Of a stretch of DNA of 64,000 nt, positions 54,783 to 64,000 are shown piece by piece. Position 1 is the stretch's first letter. Each line of letters starts with the position of its first letter. The notes below the pieces were generated by a model. The model was not told the origin of the DNA. It did no database searches and worked only from the letters and a program-made list of their open reading frames with translations. A program made the translations under genes and the position numbers. The DNA is from Nemertoderma westbladi (taxonomy: Eukaryota; Xenacoelomorpha; Nemertodermatida; Nemertodermatidae). The stretch covers positions 1-64,000 of the forward strand of contig JAUCBJ010006956.1 of the NCBI GenBank assembly GCA_032718475.1, written 5' to 3'.

Positions 54783-56760
54783 TATAGAGAAGAGTTTGAA
54801 TAGTTCACATATAGTTAATAGAATTGAAATAGTTTTTATGTAAATTACCTATTGTATTGGGGAGAGCCACACATTATTATGTAATGCGTTTTATTAATTA
54901 GTCATAGGTGGTAACGGTAGCTTTGTGTCCGTCGTTTGCCAGTCTAATACACAAATAGTAAGTCCAAAATCAGCTTCACAAAATCTTTCAAAAAAATATT
55001 ACTTTCAAGTTTACCATTAACTTCAATTTTATAAAATAAATTATTAAAAGTAAACCAAAAAAACGCAGCTCCATTTCTTCGGTCGGGCTATACTACTGTA
55101 GCACCATTGCTACAGTATATCCCGGCTGCAGCAGTAAATAAATAAAGAATCTTATGTAGTGTAGTATGTATAAATGTGGAATTAATCTGATATCTTTATA
55201 TGGAAGTTATGAAAAAATGTTAAAAACTAATGTATTTATTGTTGAAACATCGGCCATTCGGCCATCCATAGGCCTCGCCTACAGTAATAATTGCTTTCCA
55301 TGCAATTTGCTAAATACAGTACAAATGGCCCCTCGTCAAACTACAGTATGAAAACGTTTTGCACATTTACGTGGTCCGTTCTTAATCTCTAGCAACCACA
55401 TGGGGGAGGAAAACTTTAACTTTGCTTTACTTTAACGTTGTCACGCACTCACATTCATCAATTTATTTCAAATGTCTGTCTATTTATTATTACAAATAAT
55501 CAGCAAATGCAAATGAAAACCAGCTGCGGGAATTAAGAATTTTTCCACAAAAATTATCCCAATCTTACAGTTAGTCTAATTTCTTTAATTTTTGGAACAA
55601 CATTTTTGGATTTGCAGCACCATTCCATTTCCAATGTCAGTTTTCACATGTAATGCTTGTGTCTCGCTGTTTGTCAATTACAGTATGAAGGGCAAACAGA
55701 CATAATAATTAAATATCGCTATACTGTAGGCCCTAAACATGGTAACAGAAATTAGAAATTAGATGAAGTATTTTATTTCTTATATTTTTGACCAGACACG
55801 ACGACACAGACAGATACGGAAAAATAGAAACAGTTCTAGCACGAGATCTGCTGAGGTAGATTTCATATTTAATATCAAATACTCATTTAAATGTCCTCAT
55901 TAAATTAAATTTAATAAATACATTACTATAGGCACTGCATAAACATACAGTACTTCTACTTGTATTTAATTACAATAATCATTCGTAAATTTCAAGACAA
56001 TCTGAATAAATATATTTCGTTATCACACAAGACAATAACGTATTGGCAAACAAGAAACTATTATTCACACGCTCAAGGGTGAATGGATTTACCTATTTTA
56101 TTTTCCAATTTTCGATATAAGATGAGCCAAATACCTCAATGTGGATCCTACACTGTTGTGTGAATCTTCTAAGCCCCACAATAGGAACCTTACTTAGCAA
56201 CCAATTCGTTTCCCGGACTCTACTTTACTTACCATTATATTGTTGGAGTTAAATTATTGATTGGCAAGTAAGTACTCTGTACATTAAGTTAGTTTATTGG
56301 GAATATGGCTAGGTTTTGGGAAGAGCCAATGAGTAATGAGTTAGAGCAGAGACGTGATTAAATGCTATCAAAAGTGTAGTGATTTATTGGGAGGTTCCGG
56401 GTTTAAACATATATTTTTAGCGAAAATTGAATTATTGCTGCCGAGATCTCAATAAAAACTGAAGCTACTGTATGTAGTGGCACAAAGTGACCGCACGTTA
56501 AAAAGAAAAAGTGATCTGCAGCTCAAATTTGACGCATCCAATACAAAGTTTCGTTTAATGTTTTCGTAAGATAACACTGCCACTGGAGGGGAACCTCCTG
56601 ACTTCCTAAAATTAACCCTAAGTATAAAATTACTCCCAAAGGGGTTTTCCGTGCCTTGTTTCGGTTCCCCTGAAAAGGTTATAGAGCCCCGTGTAGGGGT
56701 TGGATTATCTTGGGGTTGACTGAGTGGAAATTCAAGCCCTGATCAAAACCTTTTGCGTAC
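54783..56760. other. AT-rich intergenic region
   Basis: No coding, RNA or repeat feature is supported. The 5' end should hold the promoter of the methyltransferase-like gene. Confidence 0.4.
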
Positions 56761-56945
56761 CAACAGTGCTGCCGCCTTCAAAATTCTAACTAATTCAGGA
56801 CCATGTTCATTAAGGCGGCAGTGTGCCGCCTTTATATACATAATTATAACGTAAACCCCAGGGCGACAGATAGTGCCGCCTTTACATATTTTATCCTGAC
56901 CTGAACCACAGGACGGCACGGTGCCGCCTTTATATAATAAAATGT
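56761..56945. repeat. GC hairpin repeats (GGCGGCA / TGCCGCC)
   Basis: GGCGGCAGTGTGCCGCC at 56814-56830 is a perfect 7-bp stem with a 3-nt loop. Related GTGCCGCCTTTA words recur near 56870 and 56921, and GCTGCCGCCTT at 56768. Weaker traces lie near 57056 and 57308. Confidence 0.6.
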
Positions 56946-57439
56946 AATTTAATATTGCTTGAAGGGATTCCTATATTGTTTTGAGGGTATTTTAAGTTAC
57001 ATAATTTATGAAATTTAATTTCTATTTAGCCAATATTTATGTCACAAAATGATTAAGGCAGCAGTGTACCACCCAAAGCAAAGAAAACAGTCGGCCGAAG
57101 GAAGCCGGACGCGACCAAAAGGCTCCTCTTTCGATGCTACCCGAAGGTGGGCTACTCGGCTACTCCTACAGTATCCCATGATTTGCTCCCAGAAATTTAA
57201 CTGGTACTCATATTATCGACCACAGTGGATGAAAGTCTGAGTGGACCCTAGCGGGGCTGAACCTACAACCAATATCGCAGGTCAGAAAGATTTAAAATTT
57301 TCAAATAAAGGAGGCAGTGTGCGGGTGATTAGAAAACAAACTGTCAACAACTGCTTAACCCTGAACGGCATACCGTACCTGTGTAAGTCTACTGCTGCAG
57401 TGCTGTAATACATACAGTACTACAGTCACGGTCTCCACC

Positions 57440-57545
57440 ACAATACTTTTGTTCCACCTACTCCACCTAAAATCCACCTGAATCCACGTTAATGGCCACT
57501 TCCACCTGGTATCCACCCATAGTCCACGTACTCCACTCAACTTAC
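57440..57545. repeat. CCACCT-rich minisatellite, small cluster
   Basis: Repeats of TCCACCTA, TCCACCTGAATCCAC and TCCACGTACTCCAC, related to the larger cluster at 58530-58795. Confidence 0.65.
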
Positions 57546-58529
57546 ATCTTAATGTTGTTTGTCTGTCAATAATGCAACAGTTCCCAATCGTAACAACTAT
57601 TATTCTAATTAACTTTATCTCGGTATCTGTTCAATTGTGGGGAATTCCTGTGAAATTTAGCCTGCAGTGGTTTGGAGTAATACAGAAGGGTTTCCAGACC
57701 CAAGCCAAGGTGCATATACCATTGAGAAGCAGTCTGGAGGGGGGCTGATAATAATCATACTACTACCATACAGCCATGCGCGTGCAGGCCTTTGTTTAAT
57801 GTTTGCCAATTAACATAAAACATACCGTGTTTCTATTAATCTTATACAGGTGATAGCCCATTTCGATCTGCTGTAGGTGGGTTTTCCTTGATGTAAGTAA
57901 TAATACTGTAACTCGGGATGCTCCCTGTATTAAGGATTATAGAAGCCCTGTAGGCATACTGTATAGAAAAAATATACAGCAATTCGAATTGCCGCTTTAA
58001 ATAAGCAGCAATTCGTCACTAACTGCTACAAATATACCAACTACTGTAATTTGATTGATTGACAGAGACTAACAATACGTAGTTTAGGTTAGAATGTTGA
58101 TACATTCTACATTCAATATAGATTTCAATGAATTATTTTTATTATATTCAAATTAAAGAATAATATGCATTAAATGCGATAATATAAAATGTCCAATCTC
58201 GGCAAATTAATAGCTGTTTTCAACACTAAATTATTAATTGATGGAAAGGGGCAGGTTCCGGAGGCACATTATTGTAACTAAATCAATAAACGAAAGTTCA
58301 TATAACAGGTTAGGTTATAGTTTTCTTTTTGAATGTTATGAGCTGTTATTTGCGTCGATTTTTTCCCATGAGAGCGATGAAGTTTCATTGTGTCAAGGTG
58401 CGTTTATTAACATATACCGTAATAATATAGCAGAATTTAGTTGACATTTTGTCTCTTTTACATCACTTCTAATATCCAACATCAAGGGGGATTATATTAC
58501 TATCACGGCCGGGGGCTATTCAAATTTAT

Positions 58530-58795
58530 CCACCTAACAATAACTTCCGATTAAATCCACCTAGATCCACCTGTACATCTCCACCTAAATCCACCTACTG
58601 TAGATCCACCTGTACCTCTCCACCTAAACTCCACCTAGATCCACCTGTACCTCTCCACCTAAATCCACCTAGATCCACCTGTACCTCTCCACCTAAATCC
58701 ACCTAGATCCACCTGTACCTTTCCACCTAAATCCACGTAGATCCACCTGTACCTTTCCACCTAAACTCCATCTGACTTCCAGCCAGTCCACCGAG
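58530..58795. repeat. CCACCT minisatellite, about 33-bp unit
   Basis: Units of CTAGATCCACCTGTACCTCT followed by CCACCTAAATCCAC, repeated about seven times with small changes. Confidence 0.85.
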
Positions 58796-58948
58796 ACGAT
58801 TTTTGTTGGAAATAGGGTTCCACCGTCACCTTGTTTCCACATGTTTTGTCTGCCGAAGCCAACAATTGGATCACTCGGATTTTTTTACTATGGACTCGGA
58901 TTCAGGTGGATAAACTGCATTGTGGTGGAGAGAGAGCGTGACTGTATG

Positions 58949-59709
58949 TACGGTGGCTGAATCAGGCCAAATAAAACCAATTTTCTTAGTCATAAAATCA
59001 TATAAAACCACTTTTCTTAGACGTGGAAAAAGCATATAAAATACTTTTATGTACTGTGCGAGTTTTAAAAATTATATAAAACCATTTTTCAAGGTCCATT
59101 AAATATCATATAAAACCACTTTTCTTAGTCGACTTAAAATCATATAAAACCACTTTTGATGTTCTGTGCGAGTTTTAAAAAACATATAAAACCACTTTTC
59201 TCGGTCGAGTAAAATCATATGAAACCACTTTCTGACTTTTCTCTATCGCAATGAGGTACCGGTACCGGTCTTGATTTCATAATCTCCTTCAGCAGATACT
59301 GTGTGCAGTAATATATGATAATAATATGATTAAAATGATTTATGGTTTTATGATTTTTACTCGACTTGAGAGAAGTGGTTTTATATTACTGTAGTAATTA
59401 ATATTTAACAGACCTGGAAAAATGGTTTTATATGATATTTAATAGACCTGGAAAAATGGTTTTATATGATTTTTATTCGACTGAGAAAAGTGGTTTTAAT
59501 GTTTTTTAAAACTCGCACGGTACATAAAACTGTAAAAATGGTTTTATATGATTTTTATTCGACTGCGAAAAGTGGTTTTATATTATTTTTAAAATTCGCA
59601 CGGTAAATAAAAGTAGTTTCATATGATTTTTCCACGACTAAGAAAAGTGGATTTATATGATTTTATGACTAAGAAAATTGGTTTTATTTGGCCTGATTCA
59701 GCCACCGTA
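58949..59709. mobile_element. Foldback element with arms of about 320-380 bp
   Basis: Begins TACGGTGGCTGAATCAGGCC and ends in its exact reverse complement. Each arm consists of tandem CATATAAAACCACTTTTC and TTAGTCGA units; the arms meet around 59270-59330. There is no ORF. It lies about 450 bp upstream of the ENY2 start. Confidence 0.85.
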
Positions 59710-60164
59710 CTGTCTGACTGTATGTACTGTACTACAACACAACACTGCAGCACTATAGCCTACATACAGTGTACAGTACTACTAACTGTACTGCCGGTTC
59801 TGTCTAAGTTCGTTTTACTTTACTACTTTCTGACTGTACTACAGTACTATACCAGTCTGCCAGTACTGCAGTATGCTGTACCTGTTGCCTGTAGGCCAAC
59901 TGCAGTACTGCATACCTGCCCTGCATACTGTTATCAAGTTGTTGCCTACTTCCAGACTTCTGTACTTCAGTCAGTCAGTACGCAGTAAGCTACCTACAGA
60001 CCTAGCAGCTAGTGGCTTGCACGCTATTTGTAGGTAGTCATCAGTCATCAGTAGGCAGTCACCGTCTGTTCGTGTCAACGTACGGTAACGGGTAACACCT
60101 GAACACCCAGCTGTGTACAGCTGTAGGTACGGTAACGGTACGATTACCGGATTACTGGATTATC
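59710..60164 (+). promoter_or_regulatory. ENY2 upstream region
   Basis: A stretch rich in CAGTACTG, GTACAGTAC and TACGGTAACG words between the foldback element and the ENY2 ATG. It should include the promoter and 5' UTR, but no core element can be named. Confidence 0.35.
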
Positions 60165-60253
60165 ATGGCTGATTATGGAGATAGGAAAATTAAAGATGCC
60201 CAAATGCGGGCTACTATCAACCAAAAACTAGTGGAAAGCGGCGAACGCGAAAG
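60165..60253 (+). CDS. ENY2: ENY2 (SAGA / TREX-2 subunit), first coding exon
   Basis: Encodes 29 codons plus two bases: MADYGDRKIKDAQM, then the hallmark RATINQKLVESGERE. The family N-terminus ([20 protein letters not shown] in vertebrates) matches almost residue for residue. ENY2 is a small (about 100 aa) helical subunit shared by the SAGA deubiquitinase module and the TREX-2 mRNA export complex. The exon ends GAAAG|GTAAGAG, a good donor, and the partial codon would continue with Arg as expected. I could not find the next exon in the remaining 3.7 kb, so it probably lies beyond the window after a LINE-filled intron. Confidence 0.9.
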
Positions 60254-60692
60254 GTAAGAGAAGAAGGGGATTTTAATGAATTTTGGTTTATTCAGTTATT
60301 TTACGTCTCTAGGGCCTATTCCAGTATTCATTATTCAAGGCAAGACAAGATCATTACTGTACCGTCAGTCCATTTTTAACATCCTGCCATCTACAGTGTA
60401 CAGATCTATCCAGCCAGCCAGCTACCGGTACCCACCCGTGCCAGGGCTGTACAGCTGTAGTGGTGACAGCGTAGAGGTAGCATTGATCATTGAATACAGG
60501 AATAAGTCACATCGTGCATCGGCAACCAGTGTCGAGTCCTTCAAGCATCTCGTGAAAAATTACTACTTCGATCGTATTCGCACCACAGCCACAGACAACG
60601 ATCAGACGATGACCACGTACTACAGACGTAGGCTATGGTAAACTAAACACCACATTCAGACATTCATATATTTAACTATTCTGTTATCTTCG

Positions 60693-62022
60693 TTGACTTC
60701 CAACTTCTTCAAGGCCTTTGATTCAGTCTCTCGCTCACGTATGTTCAGCATACTTTCATTATATGGGATTCCTGATGAAATTATTGCAGCAATCAGATCA
60801 GTATACGATGGTTCGACAACATTTGGTTATCGTTCATATGCGTACCTCTGGCAAAAGAAGCAGGTTACAGTGGTGGTGTTTTCTAACCAAAACAATAAAC
60901 TAATCTCCATTACTTAATTAACGGAAAGGAGCAGGTTACAGTGGTGGGCTTTTCTAACCAAAACAATAAACAATATCTCAATAACATAGGGTATTTCATA
61001 CTTATAGTCTTATTTTTGCAATACGAAAATACCAGAGGTACGCATATGAACTATAACTCAACATTTGTGTCTACTGTTGACGGTGACACAGAACCATTTT
61101 AAGTGTTATGGGGCGTCCTCCAAGGAGACACACTTGCACCATTCTTGTTCATTATTGTGTTTGACTAATTGACTATGTTCTACGCATGTCCTTAGATCAT
61201 CATAATGATTATGGGGTGATGATAACTCTACCTACTGGCTCCAGAAGTCGAGGAAATCCTGCCAAGTACCTAACTGATCTAGACTTTGCTGATGACTTAG
61301 GAGTACTCTCAGAATCATTAGAGGGAGCCCAACGGCTCCTCAGCTCAATAGAATATGCTGCTTCTAGTGTTGGTCTTTTTATTAACTCCAGAAAGACCAA
61401 AATTTTGACAGTTAACTTTGAAAGTCCTCAGCAAGTCTTTGATTGGATGAGCATAAGCTCAAAGGATGGTATGCTTGAGCATGTGGACGACTTCTGTTGT
61501 TACCTGGGATCATGGATCCGAAAGTCAGGTGAGGACCTTCGAATACGTAAGGGAAAGGCATGGGCTGCCTTGAATAGGCTTTCCAGGATTTGTAAGTCAC
61601 CGAGAATTAATCGGAAACTTAAGGTCCGATTATTTAGAGCAGCAGTAGTTCCAGTACTCCTCTACGGGAGTCCATGCTGGGCTCTAACTGCTGAGGACAC
61701 CAAATCTCTGGATGGCACATTCACAAGAATGCTACGCCGGATTCATTGTGTCAAGTACAATGCACACATCTCCAACCAGACACTATATAACATTGGAGGT
61801 GTCTCATTGGTTCCCCCAAGCTTGACACTAGAACAAAATCGCCTCCGCTTTGCAGGACATTGCTTTCGCCGTGAGGACCAGTCAGGAGCCGTCAGGACCA
61901 GTTTAAAGACCTATAACTATTTAAATGGCAGTTCAATTTTATTTTTAATATACTTTTTAACGAGGACCCCCTGGCTGCCTTTGAGCGAGGTCTTTACCTC
62001 AAGGGGTATTCCTCGAGGCTAA
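60693..62022 (+). pseudogene. LINE reverse transcriptase, interrupted by a 234-bp element
   Basis: RT pieces in order: FFKAFDSVSRSRMFSILSLY and PDEIIAAIRSVYDGSTTF (60705-60824), then, after the insertion, LQGDTLAPFLFIIVF (about 61110-61160). A frameshift follows, then a long open stretch from 61186 with LTDLDFADDLGVLS, which holds the catalytic FADD. Next come FINSRKTKIL, VPVLLYGSPCWALTAED and LRFAGHCFRRED. In-frame stops before 61186 show it is dead. It lies in the presumed first intron of ENY2 and belongs to the same family as 28690-29610. Confidence 0.9.
60825..61058. mobile_element. 234-bp TIR element, TSD CAACATTT
   Basis: The ends are GGTTATCGTTCATATGCGTA and the inverse of AGTTATAGTTCATATGCGTA, continuing to CCTCTGG: about 27 bp with two mismatches. 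The 8-bp duplication CAACATTT is at 60817-60824 and 61059-61066. The interior is two copies of the GGAGCAGGTTACAG ... CTAACCAAAACAATAAAC module. Removing the element and one duplication rejoins the LINE RT frame. Confidence 0.9.
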
Positions 62023-64000
62023 TATACCGTACACAATATACACTATCAATAAAAAACGACAATATTGTTGTATTGTAATGCATACAATTTTAAATGATCA
62101 AGGTACGAGAGACATACATTTTAATCTACATACAATTTTTAAATTCATCTTGTGATTTTAATTAATTGGCACTATAAATTAAATATTTTCAGTGATTTTA
62201 ATGTGATTTTAAGCGTGATTTTAACTTAGCCTGCATAGATTCATAAATCTGTAAATTTGATTCGTTAACTAATTATATTTTGTGCCTTGTGTTAAATCAT
62301 TAATCTGTTAAATTAAAGTGTTAAATCTTTGGATATGAGGAGTAGCGCCACCCATACCCTCGGCTTCGGGTACGGTAACAGCTATCGACAGATAGAGCTG
62401 TCGAAAGAGGAGTTGCCTTCGGGTTACCTTCGGCTTTGGTCGGCTGTTTGCTTCACTTTGCTTTGCTGCTTTGGTACATATCCAGGCAACCTCAGCCAGT
62501 AGTGGTCTGGTATTAGTGCCGGTTTCGAATCGATTCACAGGATGGACAAGGAAGACAAAAGACGTCACAATACTGCTATGTCATGATTAAAGTAAAAAAA
62601 GCGTCACATATAAACCCTCGAAGCGGCAACTGGCGACAGCAAGACGCCCCGGAAAGCTTTAAGCCCATTGGACCACCAACAAAAACGAAGCAGGGAACTT
62701 CCAATAAACTAATTAATGGAATATCTTATTGGACAACTTTATATGTGTGTCTATTAATAGACCATTAGAATTTGAATACTTGAGATTTTAATTTGTAAAT
62801 AATATAATAACTTTGAACAGTTTATTATAAATATTTTATAGCGTGTTATAGCTAATTATAAGTATGCCTAAAACATTATTCAGGGTTTTTTTTTCTAAAT
62901 ATGTTAGTGAAATTTATTAATAAAAATTGTGATTTCTAAATTTTTAAAACTTGTTTAGAAATATTTCTAAAACTAAAAATTTAAAATAACAAATTTAAAA
63001 TTATCAATTTTACTATACAGTGATTCAAATAAGAACACAGCTACAAATCAGAATTTAACATTAGCCATATATAATTTTTGTTTGTTTATTGTTCATTCAC
63101 CCGAATCGAATCCTTGAATCTCCAAACTTCTATAACATGAAATACGCTTATTTGTGTGTTTTTAATTGTTTCAAAGTATATTGATATAGACTGTGTTACT
63201 CTAAGTCTAAGGGTGTTTTTTGTTGCACTGAACAGAATTCTCTCTTACGGAGGAAACAACCGAAAATGCATGGGACATTATCGTAAGAAAGGCGAATGTT
63301 TTTTTTAATTTTCGAATAGTATGAATTAGCTTCATAAAGGGATGGTGAGGTGGGTATGGCAATGGTTCGAATATAAAAAGGCATTTTTTTTTGTAATGCT
63401 TACTGCCCCAAAATACAAATAAGTAGAATTAAAGTGTAACATTCATTGTGGACTATATTGAAATTAAATTATTAAACAATTATTTTTTGTTGCAACTTAG
63501 TGGCCGCAGTCAGAATTCATATTTTTAACTTATTCATATTTTTTCTCAACCTGTTTTGTGGAATCACAATGGTGGATTACACATGAAAAATTCGAGTATC
63601 TCTATCACAATTTTCAAGGAAACTTATGAAAACTAATGGCTAATTTTAACAATGGTAATTTTAATTTGGTTTTTAGGTACAGTTACATTACAGTCAGTAA
63701 TACATTTAGTAGAAAGGGACCAAGTGCCAAGTGCGACTAATTAGTTCAACATTTTAATATATTATAGGTGCAGAATTTACCGTATGAAAAAATTAAGTAG
63801 AAAACAAGCAATACAACAGTATTTTCATGGCCTACTTTTCACTTTCAATTTTACTTTTCAATTCATTCACGCCATTTGGCATTGGGAAAATTATTTTGGT
63901 TTCCTAAACAAAATTCAATTTTTCTAAATTTTGTCTAAATGAATGATATCAGAAATCCCGTGTTGTACGGCACAAAAAAAGCTAAAGAAAATACCTGACC
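62023..64000. other. AT-rich region, presumed ENY2 intron
   Basis: No exon could be supported. The only distinct piece is a GC-richer patch (62330-62570) with GCGCCACCCATACCCTCGGC, TTCGGGTTACCTTCGGC-like words. It resembles the GCGCCCACCCA...CTTCGGG stretch in the 1.1-kb repeats (715-740, 4254-4280). Confidence 0.4.

Noticed and set aside
60276-60641. 121-codon ORF after ENY2 exon 1 as the second ENY2 exon
   Set aside because: It lacks the LKELLRAKL...CGW block expected next in ENY2, and no acceptor joins it in the right phase.

Overview
The window looks like nuclear DNA of an invertebrate animal, probably marine. The host genes are PPP4R3/SMEK, SRP54, the first exon of ENY2 and a methyltransferase-like gene. 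They have canonical GT-AG introns, and most of the rest is transposons and minisatellites. Frequent short palindromes such as TACCGGTA, TAGGCCTA and CAGTACTG are a compositional quirk. The species cannot be fixed from sequence alone; an invertebrate deuterostome or tunicate-like animal is a weak guess.

Layout. Positions 1-13.2 kb are repeats: a near-identical 1.1 kb direct repeat pair, a 21-bp minisatellite with a smaller inverted counterpart, a broken LINE RT fragment, and a 3.5-kb terminal-inverted-repeat element (8163-11679) with a 5-bp target duplication. PPP4R3 lies at 13966-19088 (+) as two coding exons; its intron carries a 1.1-kb foldback element. At 22426-28455 there is an intact BEL/Pao LTR retrotransposon (here BEL-1) with 171-bp LTRs that read as identical. 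LINE wreckage follows to 31.5 kb.

A second, much larger BEL/Pao-type element (BEL-2, minus strand, 31497-45806, TSD AGTAT) sits inside a LINE copy. It has about 1.6-kb LTRs, a 63-aa leader ORF overlapping the polyprotein start as ATGA, a 2170-aa Gag-Pol, and downstream an 866-aa ORF that is not an obvious envelope. That ORF carries two CCHC zinc knuckles and a region resembling, tentatively, a 3'-5' exonuclease fold. A motif of about 26 bp occurs three times in each LTR and again inside both large ORFs in different reading frames. This element is the strongest candidate for something undescribed.

From 47.5 kb: an intronless SRP54 (-), a 13-unit 69-bp tandem array, a 1.4-kb minisatellite with higher-order structure, a four-exon methyltransferase-like gene (-), a second foldback element, ENY2 exon 1 (+), and a LINE copy containing a cleanly inserted 234-bp element. 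The host genes have unrelated housekeeping roles (phosphatase targeting, protein targeting, chromatin/mRNA export) and show no operon-like link.
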